Assembly (NCBI GenBank): GCA_027294815.1
Contig: JAPULP010000427.1
Coordinates: 1 to 6,720, forward strand
DNA from: Gemmatimonadota bacterium
GTDB taxonomy: Bacteria; Gemmatimonadota; Gemmatimonadetes; Gemmatimonadales; GWC2-71-9
Length of the DNA stretch: 6,720 nucleotides
Reading direction: 5' to 3'
Below the pieces are notes generated by a model, which worked only from the letters and a program-made list of their open reading frames with translations, did no database searches and was not told where the DNA came from. This document shows positions 1 to 6,437 of the stretch, piece after piece (position 1 is the stretch's first letter; each line of letters opens with the position of its first letter). Made by a program: the position numbers and the translations under genes.

Positions 1-657
1 CAGCAACTCCAGGTGCGCCGCGCGCAGTTTGAGGAAATCGCTGCTCGGGCCGATTCGGCTGTCGCCATTGCCGGACAGGTACAGGGATTGGAGCAGGAAA
101 ACACGCGTCTCCGAGCCATTCTCGGTTTGCGGGCGCGCATGCCTGTCCATCACGTCGGGGCCGAAGTCCTCCATCAGACAGCGCAGACGGAGGGGACAAC
201 GCTCATCGTGTCGGCGGGAACGCGAGATGGGGTGAGGCACCGAGCGCCGGTCGTTGCGGTCGGCGGCTTGGTCGGCAATGTGCAAACCGTCGACCGCAAC
301 ACATCAATCGTGCATTCGTGGACACACCCCGACTTCGCCGTGGCGGTGACGGCCTTGGGTGATTCGGTTGTGGGCCTGGTGGTGCCTTACTTCGCACCTG
401 TGACCATGATGTTGGAGTTACACAGCGTGTATTACGGCGGTCATATCCCACCGGGTACCCTGGTGGTTACCTCCGGCCTGGGGGGGGTCTATCCTCGGGG
501 CATTCCGGTAGGGCGCGTCCGTGAGGTGTTGGACGACCGTGTCGGATGGTCTCGCAGTTTTTTGTTGGAGCCGGCCGTGCACCCCGCGGCCGTATCTCAC
601 GTGCTCATTCTCTTGGCAGAAGCCGGAGACTTGAGCGGCGCGTTTGAGCGGCAGTGA
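1..657 (+). CDS. mreC: Rod shape-determining protein MreC, C-terminal part (5' end outside window)
   Basis: MreC is a bitopic inner-membrane protein. Its periplasmic domain links the MreB cytoskeleton to PBP2/RodA and is thought to activate them. The frame is open from base 1, so the first in-frame GTG (13) is an internal valine and the true start lies upstream. The visible 218 residues begin in a polar, heptad-like coiled coil (about residues 1-45, with LEQENTRLRAIL), then pass into the beta-rich MreC core. Family signatures are GTRDGVRHRAPVV, GGLVGNVQTV and, at about residues 157-171, TSGLGGVYPRGIPVG, followed by a V-x-P-A-V-like tail (LEPAVHPAAVSHV). Full MreC proteins are usually around 280 residues, so the missing part should be the short cytoplasmic tail, the membrane helix and the start of the coiled coil. 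The stop TGA shares one base with the mreD ATG, which suggests translational coupling. An 8-G run at 480-487 lies inside the gene, but the frame stays intact through it. Confidence 0.95.
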   Translation, partial: QQLQVRRAQFEEIAARADSAVAIAGQVQGLEQENTRLRAILGLRARMPVHHVGAEVLHQTAQTEGTTLIVSAGTRDGVRHRAPVVAVGGLVGNVQTVDRNTSIVHSWTHPDFAVAVTALGDSVVGLVVPYFAPVTMMLELHSVYYGGHIPPGTLVVTSGLGGVYPRGIPVGRVREVLDDRVGWSRSFLLEPAVHPAAVSHVLILLAEAGDLSGAFERQ

Positions 658-1154
658 TGAACACGGAGCGCAGCGGACTCCAGGTTGGCGTCGTGCTGTT
701 CGCGCTCGTGATCATGCACTTCACCGTGCGACCGCTGCTCGGCAACGATCGCCTGGCCCCTGATTTTCTCTTGCTGGCCCTTATGTTCTTCGCCATCCGG
801 AGCCGTCCGTCGAGCGCCGCGGTGGCGGGGTTCACCGTGGGCATTGTCGCCGACGCGTTGACACCTTTGGCGTTTGGCGCCGGAGCGCTGGCCCATACGG
901 TGGTCGGATACCTCCAAGCCTGGGCCAAGGCCGTGTTCTTCCCGGATAACCTGTTCGTCACCACGGGGCTCCTCCTGGGTGGAGTGTGGGTCAGGAATTC
1001 CCTTGTCCTATTGGCGGGGGGGCAGATGCGCGGTGTAGAATTGGTTTGGGCGCTCACCGCCTGGTCCATCGCACAAGCCGTCACAACAACGCTCACGGGG
1101 TTACTCGTCCTCATCGTTTTCCGACGTTGGTTCAAGATCGGGATCTTGCAGTGA
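657..1154 (+). CDS. mreD: Rod shape-determining protein MreD
   Basis: MreD is a small polytopic inner-membrane protein of the elongasome. It interacts with MreC and is thought to tune PBP2/RodA activity. The 165-residue product is almost entirely hydrophobic, with about five membrane segments, close to the family norm of about 160-170 residues. Family marks are the P-D pair after the first helix (P35-D36, in APDFLLLALMFF) and the G-F-x2-G-x3-D pattern of the next helix (G58, F59, G62, D66), then a stretch resembling the usual aL-x-x-t-v-v-G-Y-l. The start is ambiguous by one codon: GTG at 654 directly precedes ATG at 657. ATG is chosen and gives a TGATG junction with mreC; GTG would give a 4-nt overlap. 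No clear Shine-Dalgarno sequence precedes either, consistent with coupling to mreC translation. The tail, rich in Arg and Lys (FRRWFK), should be cytoplasmic. Assignment rests on both sequence pattern and position between mreC and mrdA. Confidence 0.93.
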   Translation: MNTERSGLQVGVVLFALVIMHFTVRPLLGNDRLAPDFLLLALMFFAIRSRPSSAAVAGFTVGIVADALTPLAFGAGALAHTVVGYLQAWAKAVFFPDNLFVTTGLLLGGVWVRNSLVLLAGGQMRGVELVWALTAWSIAQAVTTTLTGLLVLIVFRRWFKIGILQ

Positions 1155-2998
1155 ACTGGAATCATCCACACACCCTTTCGCGTCGAGCCTTTGCGGCATC
1201 CGGTTTTGTGTGGGCGGTGTTTCTCGTGCTCGGCGGTGCGTTCTTCCGCTTACAGGTGTTGGGATCCGATCAATACGCGGTTCAGTCACGAAACAATCAG
1301 TATCGTCCCATCGCCCTGCCCGCACCTCGGGGAATAATCGTTGATCGGAACGGTGTGGTCCTCGCGACGAATGTTCCCAGTTTTACGATTTCGCTGTTGG
1401 CGCCAAACGAGACGGCCTTCCGGGCGGTGCTCGACTCGATCGCCCAATACGCACCGCTCGACGCCGAGCGGTACGCCGCCGTGATGCAACGCTACCGACG
1501 ATCACCTGACAATCCGATCGACGTGATGCGTGATGCACCGTTTGCAGTGGTGGCGGCGCTGGAAGAGCGCAAGTCGTCGTTTCCGGGCATGATCATGCAG
1601 ACCGAGCCCAAGCGGTTCTATCCGCACGCCGACATCGTCTCGCATCTCTTGGGGCATGTCGGAGAAGTTTCCGAAGAAGAGCTAGCGAGCCAACGGTTTG
1701 CCCGGGCGCGCATGGGTACCGTGGTGGGACGTGGAGGCCTGGAAGGACAGTATCAAGACCGGCTCCAGGGATTCGACGGCCACCGGCTTGTCGAGGTGGA
1801 TGCCCTGGGGCGGACGATCAAGGATGAAGGGGTCGAACGTCTCGAGCCGGTGCAAGGAGACACGCTCGAGACGTCACTCGATTTCGAACTGCAGAAATAC
1901 ATCACCGATATTTTCCCGGCCTTCGGCGACCGGGGTGCGGTGATAGCGATGGATCCCCGAAACGGAGCCGTGCTCGCGATGTATTCTGCACCGAGTTACG
2001 ACCCCAACGAGTTCATCGGTGGCGTGGATCCGGATCTCTGGAATGAATGGCTGTCGTCGGAGGCCACCCCCTTGCTCAACCGGGCAATCCAAGGTCTCTA
2101 CCCGCCGGCGTCACCGTGGAAACTCGCGTTGGCCCTGATGGCTCTCGAGCGGGGAGTGGTGGACATGGAGACCACGATGCCGGTGCAGTGTAACGGAGGA
2201 TATCAGTACTTCAGCCGCTACTTCAGGTGCTGGCGTGCGAGTGGGCATGGAGAATTGACGCTCGCAGAGGCGATACAGCACTCCTGCGACGTCTACTTCT
2301 ATCAGCTCGGGCTGAAACTGGGGCTCGAGGACATGCTGCGCGACGGTGTACAGGTCGGTTTCTCGCGCAAGACCGGGGTGGACCTTCCGGGGGAGATGAG
2401 CCCGGTCTATCCCGTGACCACCGCTTACTTCGATTCGCTCTACGGTCCGAGCGGGTGGACGAATGCGATTACGCTCAACTGGGCCATCGGCCAGGGAGAA
2501 AACACGCAGACGCTCATCAGCATGATGCGGTTCTACGCGATGCTGGCCCGAAACGATGGCAGGGCGCCGATCCCGCAATTGGTACCGTCGGATGGTAATG
2601 ACCGGAGCTTCCCGGTGGTGGCCCGCGCCGAGAATGTTGCATTGCTGCGGGTGCCGCTCGAGATGGTAGTTGAGAGCGGGACCGCCGTGGCATCCCGGAT
2701 TCGGAACCTCCGCGTCGCGGGGAAAACCGGGACCGCTCAAAACCCGCACGGTCTGGACCATGGCTGGTACCTCGGGTTTGCACCAGTGGACGATCCTCAG
2801 ATAGTTGTGGGCGCGATCATCGAGTTTGGTGAACACGGGTCGCGTGTTGCGCCTATGGTGAGTCGAATCATCGCACGGTATTTGTTGGGTCCCGACTCGG
2901 ATTTGGGTCGACCGATTCGCTGGGTGCTTCCCTCGGATTCGGTGCCCACGGCCGACACATTGCGGCCGGGACCGATTCGGCGCCCCGGTACACGCTAG
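1151..2998 (+). CDS. mrdA: Penicillin-binding protein 2 (MrdA), peptidoglycan DD-transpeptidase
   Basis: This is a class B PBP that cross-links new glycan strands in the side wall as partner of RodA. It is anchored in the inner membrane with its catalytic domain in the periplasm. The product is 615 residues (E. coli PBP2 is 633). The order is a short basic N-terminus; one membrane helix (about 13-32); a pedestal/dimerisation domain with PRGIIVDRNG (59-68) and KRFYPHADIVSHLLGHVGE (from 154); then the transpeptidase domain. Catalytic motifs are S321-P-W-K324 (SxxK, nucleophile Ser321), S378-C-D380 (SxN position, with Asp as in many PBP2s) and K525-T-G-T528 (KTG). SYDPNEFIGG is typical of PBP2. 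The start is GTG at 1151, which overlaps the mreD stop by 4 nt (GTGA) and places the membrane helix correctly. An upstream in-frame ATG at 986 would add 55 residues read out of frame through mreD and is rejected. The C-terminal tail after about residue 580 is Pro/Arg-rich and looks disordered. Confidence 0.96.
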   Translation: MNWNHPHTLSRRAFAASGFVWAVFLVLGGAFFRLQVLGSDQYAVQSRNNQYRPIALPAPRGIIVDRNGVVLATNVPSFTISLLAPNETAFRAVLDSIAQYAPLDAERYAAVMQRYRRSPDNPIDVMRDAPFAVVAALEERKSSFPGMIMQTEPKRFYPHADIVSHLLGHVGEVSEEELASQRFARARMGTVVGRGGLEGQYQDRLQGFDGHRLVEVDALGRTIKDEGVERLEPVQGDTLETSLDFELQKYITDIFPAFGDRGAVIAMDPRNGAVLAMYSAPSYDPNEFIGGVDPDLWNEWLSSEATPLLNRAIQGLYPPASPWKLALALMALERGVVDMETTMPVQCNGGYQYFSRYFRCWRASGHGELTLAEAIQHSCDVYFYQLGLKLGLEDMLRDGVQVGFSRKTGVDLPGEMSPVYPVTTAYFDSLYGPSGWTNAITLNWAIGQGENTQTLISMMRFYAMLARNDGRAPIPQLVPSDGNDRSFPVVARAENVALLRVPLEMVVESGTAVASRIRNLRVAGKTGTAQNPHGLDHGWYLGFAPVDDPQIVVGAIIEFGEHGSRVAPMVSRIIARYLLGPDSDLGRPIRWVLPSDSVPTADTLRPGPIRRPGTR

Positions 2999-3027
2999 TT
3001 CACCGTAGACCGCGGAGGACGCAGAGG
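2999..3027 (+). repeat. Short purine-rich intergenic repeat-like element
   Basis: Right after the mrdA stop the spacer reads TTCACCGTAGAC and then two imperfect copies of an octamer, CGCGGAGG (3011-3018) and CGCAGAGG (3020-3027), which differ at one base and are separated by a single A. The motif resembles the 'TTCACCGCAGAGG-ACGCAGAGG' type of dispersed element often seen between genes in environmental bacteria, where it commonly pairs with a reverse-complement arm. I saw no such second arm in this spacer, so it may be a half or decayed copy. Recognition is from memory of the motif type; copy number in this genome is unknown. Confidence 0.45.
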
Positions 3028-3071
3028 CTCTTGGCTTTTCCTTTTCAAATTTGTGAAATGGTGGACTAGCG

Positions 3072-4313
3072 ATGCGGCGAGCTGGTCTCGATACCCCACT
3101 GCTCTTGACAGTGACGACCCTCCTCGGTTTGGGGCTCGCAATACTGTATTCCGCCGGGCAAACCGACTTTCCCACCATCGCCACAGGTATCTGGCAGCGC
3201 CAACTCGTATGGCTCGGAGTCGGCGTCATCGGTGCGGCGCTCATTTTTCGAATCTCGCCGCGGATCCTCGAGTGGCTCACGCCGTTTGTGTATATCGGGG
3301 CGATCGTGCTGCTCGCGGTCACGCTGGTCGTTGGTACAGGTGCGGGTACAGCGGTGGGAACAAAATCGTGGCTTGCGATCGGGGGGATTCGGCTCGGACA
3401 ACCGTCAGAGCTGGCAAAACTCGCAACCATCCTCATGCTTGCGCGGCACTTGGCGGGTCGGAGAGGGCAACCACGTTCGGCGTTCGAATTGATTCCGTCG
3501 GGCATCATCGTTGGCATTCCTCTGTTACTTGTAGGGTTGCAACCCGACTTGGGGAGCGCGCTCGTTTTTCTCGGCATCTTCTTTGCGATGCTGTTCTGGG
3601 TTGGGGTGTCTCCGTGGCTTCTCCTGTTAGCGGCCTCCCCGATGATCAGTTTGTTCTTGGCGTTTTCGACGGGGTTGTGGGGCGCGTGGATCGTGGCGCT
3701 CACCGTGTTGCTGGTGTGGCTGCGCCCGTACATACTCGAAGCGCTCGTGGTTTGGGGAATGAACGTGCTCATGGGCGTCGTCGCACTACGATTGTGGACG
3801 GGGTTAGCGCTGTATCAACAAAATCGTATTCTCTCGTTCCTCAACCCCGAGATCGACCCGCGCGCTACCGGATGGAACATCATTCAATCACGGGTCGCGA
3901 TCGGCTCCGGGGGGATCTTCGGAAAAGGATTTGTGGAAGGCACGCAAAAACGACTGGCATTTCTTCCTGCTCAGCACACGGATTTTATTTATCCGGTCCT
4001 GGCGGAGGAGTTCGGCTTCGTCGGTGTCTTGATATCGCTGGCGCTGTTTGCCCTGTTCTTCACGATTCTGATTCGTATTGCCCGCCATGCGGTCGATACG
4101 TTCTCCTGTGTGATGGTCGCCGGTGTGGCCGGTCTGATGCTGACGCACGTAGTCGAAAACGTGGGCATGACCGTAAAACTGCTTCCGGTGACGGGCATTC
4201 CGCTCCCGTTCTATTCCTACGGAGGTTCGTTCATGATAGTGTGCCTCTTGAGCATTGGTCTTACACTCCGTGTTGCCTGGGACTCACGACTCGGGGGATA
4301 CCTCGAGGGGTAG
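3072..4313 (+). CDS. rodA: RodA, SEDS-family peptidoglycan glycosyltransferase (enlarged)
   Basis: RodA polymerises lipid II into glycan strands during side-wall growth, in complex with PBP2. It is a polytopic inner-membrane protein. SEDS signatures in order are Q110-P-S-E-L-A-K116; QPDLGSALVF; NPEIDPRATGWNIIQS; IGSGGIFGKG; the loop AQHTDFIYPVLAEEFGF, with D304 at the position of the catalytic Asp (E. coli D262); NVGMTVKLLPVTG; and GIPLPFYSYGGS (375-386). At 413 residues it is about 40 longer than E. coli RodA (370). The excess lies between about residues 183 and 247, before YQQNRI, and is rich in Leu, Val and Trp, which suggests two extra membrane helices. ATG 3072 is the only reasonable start because an in-frame TGA lies at 3054-3056; no strong Shine-Dalgarno precedes it. 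FtsW and SpoVE are relatives, but the direct mrdA neighbour and the HTDFIYPVLAEE form favour RodA. The 73-nt gap after mrdA leaves room for a separate signal, though no convincing promoter or terminator was found. Confidence 0.95.
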   Translation: MRRAGLDTPLLLTVTTLLGLGLAILYSAGQTDFPTIATGIWQRQLVWLGVGVIGAALIFRISPRILEWLTPFVYIGAIVLLAVTLVVGTGAGTAVGTKSWLAIGGIRLGQPSELAKLATILMLARHLAGRRGQPRSAFELIPSGIIVGIPLLLVGLQPDLGSALVFLGIFFAMLFWVGVSPWLLLLAASPMISLFLAFSTGLWGAWIVALTVLLVWLRPYILEALVVWGMNVLMGVVALRLWTGLALYQQNRILSFLNPEIDPRATGWNIIQSRVAIGSGGIFGKGFVEGTQKRLAFLPAQHTDFIYPVLAEEFGFVGVLISLALFALFFTILIRIARHAVDTFSCVMVAGVAGLMLTHVVENVGMTVKLLPVTGIPLPFYSYGGSFMIVCLLSIGLTLRVAWDSRLGGYLEG

Positions 4314-4378
4314 CGTCTCAGGCGGCTCCGAATCAGATTCCCTAGCCCAATTGCAATCCTGTTCCCCGCGGCGACCCT

Positions 4379-5215
4379 ATGGCTTGGTTTCGCAAAGACC
4401 GAAAATCCAGACGACCCTCGCGCGAGCGGCTGGACATTCCGCCCGACGCATGGGAGAAATGTCCGGAATGTGGACACGTGGACATCCGCGACAAATTCGA
4501 GCGCGCGCTCGAGGTCTGCCCGGAGTGTGGCTTCCATCGCCGTATCAGCGCGCAGAGTTACATCGATTTATTGACTGACGAGGGATCTTTTACCGAGCTG
4601 TACAACAATTTGCAGTCTTGTAATCCGCTGAAGTTCGAGGGGTATGCCGACCGGCTCGTCCGCGCACAACGCAAGGCGGGACCTCACGACGCGGTGATCA
4701 CCGGGCACGGCACGATCGAGGACGAGAAGTTGAGTCTTGGCGTGATGGAGTTTGCCTTCATGGGCGGCTCGATGGGATCGGTCGTGGGAGAGAAAATTGC
4801 CAGGCTGACCCGGCGATCGATCGAAGAGCACGTGCCGCTGGTGATCGTCTCGCGGTCCGGTGGAGCACGAATGCAGGAAGGCATGCTCAGTTTGATGCAA
4901 CTTGCAAAAACGTCGGCGCAGATCTCAGCATTGAAACGCGAACGCGTACCGTACATTTCGATCCTGACTGATCCCACCACTGGTGGTGTCTCGGCGTCGT
5001 TTGCGATGCAGGGAGACATCAACCTGGCGGAGCCGAATGCCGTGATTGGATTCGCAGGGCCGCGCGTAATCAAGCAAACCATCGGGCAAGACCTCCCGGA
5101 GGGTTTTCAGACGGCGGAATTCCTGTTGGACAAAGGGATGGTCGATCTCGTGATACCACGGGGCCAGCTCCGTTCGACGACCGCCAACCTCCTCAGGATG
5201 ATGCAAGGCCGCTGA
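4379..5215 (+). CDS. accD: Acetyl-CoA carboxylase carboxyltransferase subunit beta
   Basis: With AccA, AccD forms the carboxyltransferase that moves the carboxyl group from biotin-BCCP to acetyl-CoA, giving malonyl-CoA, the first committed step of fatty-acid synthesis in the cytoplasm. The product has 278 residues (E. coli AccD 304; the C-terminal tail is shorter here). A basic N-terminal tail (RKDRKSRRPSRERL) leads to a four-cysteine zinc ribbon, C28-x2-C31 and C47-x2-C50, which is complete. The crotonase-fold carboxyltransferase core follows with FAFMGGSMGSVVGEKIARL, SGGARMQEGMLSLMQ (S160 onward; the Gly-Gly pair fits an oxyanion hole), LTDPTTGGVSASFAMQGD (G202-G203) and IGFAGPRVIKQTI. ATG 4379 puts the zinc ribbon at its usual distance from the N-terminus. 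The 65-nt gap after rodA shows no clear ribosome site, terminator or promoter. accA is not in the window, so the enzyme must draw its other subunits from elsewhere. The stop overlaps the proposed folC start. Confidence 0.97.
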   Translation: MAWFRKDRKSRRPSRERLDIPPDAWEKCPECGHVDIRDKFERALEVCPECGFHRRISAQSYIDLLTDEGSFTELYNNLQSCNPLKFEGYADRLVRAQRKAGPHDAVITGHGTIEDEKLSLGVMEFAFMGGSMGSVVGEKIARLTRRSIEEHVPLVIVSRSGGARMQEGMLSLMQLAKTSAQISALKRERVPYISILTDPTTGGVSASFAMQGDINLAEPNAVIGFAGPRVIKQTIGQDLPEGFQTAEFLLDKGMVDLVIPRGQLRSTTANLLRMMQGR

Positions 5216-5217
5216 TC
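5205..5217 (+). promoter_or_regulatory. Translation start region of folC with non-standard start codon
   Basis: The conserved FolC N-terminus (SYDEACAYLFPRL) is encoded from 5230, so the start must lie at or before that. In this frame there is no ATG, GTG or TTG from at least 5101 to 5265. The best candidate is CTG at 5212-5214, whose CTGA overlap with the accD stop copies the GTGA junction between mreD and mrdA. ATC at 5215 is the alternative. An AAGG (5205-5208) lies 3 nt before the CTG, which is tight, and 6 nt before the ATC; AGGA at 5195-5198 is 13 nt before the CTG. Neither ribosome site is ideal, so coupling to accD translation probably matters. Confidence 0.4.
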
Positions 5218-6429
5218 ACGACCTCGCTTTCCTACGACGAAGCATGTGCATACCTGTTTCCAAGGTTGGGTGGATCCGGGCGTACGTGGTCGCTCGAGCC
5301 GACCCGTAGGCTGCTGGATGATTTGGGTAATCCGCACGAGCAATTCCCCGCGATCCATGTCGGCGGGACCAACGGGAAAGGCTCCGTCGCAACGATGGTG
5401 TACCAGGCGCTCCGGGAAACCGGGCTTCGCGTCGGCCTGTATACATCGCCTCATCTGGTCGACGTACGGGAACGAATGGTGGTAGACGGTCGTCCGATCA
5501 GCGAAGAGGCATTCGCCGCATGGACAACGCGATTGCGTCCCACCATCGAGGCATCCCACGCGAGTTTCTTTGAAGCCACAACCGCCATCGCGTTGGCGGA
5601 TTTCGCTGCCAGGGGGACGGACGTGGCTGTGGTCGAGGTCGGACTTGGTGGACGGTTGGACAGCACAAACGTTCTGACGCCGGTCGTCGCCGGTGTGGTA
5701 AATGTTGGGCTCGATCACACCGAATACTTGGGAAGCACGCTTGGGGAGATCGCCGTCGAGAAGGCGGGTATCGCAAAACCCGATATCCCCTTTATTATCG
5801 GCGAGACGAGGGCCGAGTTTGCCGACGTGTTGCGTCGAGAAGCGGAAGACGTAGGGGCACGAATAGTCGGGATTCCACCGACAGCGGTTTACGACGGACC
5901 GCTTCGTTTGGAGGGCGCCCACCAGCGTAGGAACGCGGCAGTCGCCAAGGGGTTTGTCGAGGAGTTGCCGGCTCATTTGCGTCCGGACCATGGAGCCCTG
6001 ACCGCAGGGTTTGCCAAAGCCTGGCTGCCCGGGCGCCTCGAGCGGCGCGGTCGCTGGATCTTGGACGTTGCCCACAACCAGGAGGGAATGAAAGCCCTGG
6101 CGGATGCCCTCCGGCAGCGGCCGCCATCCACCCCGCTTCATGCGGTGCTCGGCATTCTGAAGGACAAAGACGCACTGGGCATGGTGCGGGAGCTATCCGA
6201 CCTCGCCGAGCGGATTTGGCTGACCTCACCGCCCTCGGCTCCCGACACCCGCCGGCCCGACCCGGTCACGGCGTTCGGCGTGACCGATTCGGAGGTCCGG
6301 GTCCAATGGGACTTCGATCGGTGTCTGGAGGAGGCGCAAGATGGTGCCAAAACCGTGCTTGTGAGTGGGTCGTTCTACACGGTGGGCGACGCCATGTCGC
6401 GGTTGCCCGGATTCCGGCCGTTCGGCTAG
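5212..6429 (+). CDS. folC: Folylpolyglutamate synthase / dihydrofolate synthase
   Basis: FolC is a cytoplasmic Mur-ligase-like ATPase. It adds glutamate to (tetrahydro)folate and in many bacteria also makes dihydrofolate from dihydropteroate; the sequence does not settle which activities apply. With a CTG start the product is 405 residues, near the family's usual 400-430. Motifs are the N-terminal SYDEACAYLFPRL; P-loop G52-T-N-G-K-G-S58; YTSPHLVDVRERM; FEATTAIAL; VEVGLGGRLDSTNV; LDHTEYLGSTLGEIAVEKAGIAK (including the lysine usually carbamylated); EGAHQRRNAAVA; and D285-V-A-H-N289 opening the C-terminal domain, then AVLGILKDKD and SGSFYTVGDAM. The residue after DVAHN is Gln instead of the more usual Pro. 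The first ordinary start codon, TTG 5266, would cut off 18 residues including the conserved first helix, so a non-standard start upstream is preferred. The gene overlaps accD by 4 nt and ends 8 nt before hisS, so it is almost certainly co-transcribed with both. Confidence 0.93.
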   Translation: MITTSLSYDEACAYLFPRLGGSGRTWSLEPTRRLLDDLGNPHEQFPAIHVGGTNGKGSVATMVYQALRETGLRVGLYTSPHLVDVRERMVVDGRPISEEAFAAWTTRLRPTIEASHASFFEATTAIALADFAARGTDVAVVEVGLGGRLDSTNVLTPVVAGVVNVGLDHTEYLGSTLGEIAVEKAGIAKPDIPFIIGETRAEFADVLRREAEDVGARIVGIPPTAVYDGPLRLEGAHQRRNAAVAKGFVEELPAHLRPDHGALTAGFAKAWLPGRLERRGRWILDVAHNQEGMKALADALRQRPPSTPLHAVLGILKDKDALGMVRELSDLAERIWLTSPPSAPDTRRPDPVTAFGVTDSEVRVQWDFDRCLEEAQDGAKTVLVSGSFYTVGDAMSRLPGFRPFG

Positions 6430-6437
6430 ATTGTCTG

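Noticed and set aside
480..487. Run of eight G in mreC (and seven G at 1016-1022 in mreD) as a phase-variation or frameshift site
   Set aside because: Both genes keep the correct frame and family motifs on either side. Such runs arise from Gly codons in GC-rich DNA, and there is no sign of switching.
986..1150. A 55-residue N-terminal extension of PBP2 from ATG 986
   Set aside because: It would be read out of frame through mreD and gives a His/Arg-rich stretch ahead of the membrane helix. GTG 1151 fits the family and the 4-nt overlap.
3040..3061. Imperfect hairpin before rodA (CCTTTTCA / TGAAATGG, loop AATTTG), with a weak TTGGCT/TGAAAT promoter-like pair at 3031-3059
   Set aside because: The stem is AT-rich with a mismatch and has no U-tract, so it is a poor terminator. 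The promoter match is only partial and would leave almost no leader. Either could be chance.
2111..3772. A 553-codon open frame on the minus strand across mrdA, the spacer and rodA
   Set aside because: Its product is rich in Pro, Arg, Ser and His with no recognisable domain, and it lies opposite two certain genes. Long antisense frames are expected from GC-rich codon use.
3053..4345. A 430-codon + strand frame overlapping rodA in another phase
   Set aside because: The product is Arg/His/Ser-rich and has no membrane or catalytic motif, while the rodA frame carries every SEDS signature. It is a shadow frame.
4314..4378. Small inverted repeats in the rodA-accD gap (GAATC-A-GATTC at 4330-4340; ATTGCAAT at 4350-4357)
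   Set aside because: They are too short to stand out from chance, with no GC stem plus T-run for a terminator and no clear promoter boxes.
5107..6141. A 344-codon minus-strand frame opposite folC
   Set aside because: There is no family resemblance, the composition is Arg/Pro/Cys-rich, and it also crosses the accD-folC junction. It is a shadow of folC codon bias.
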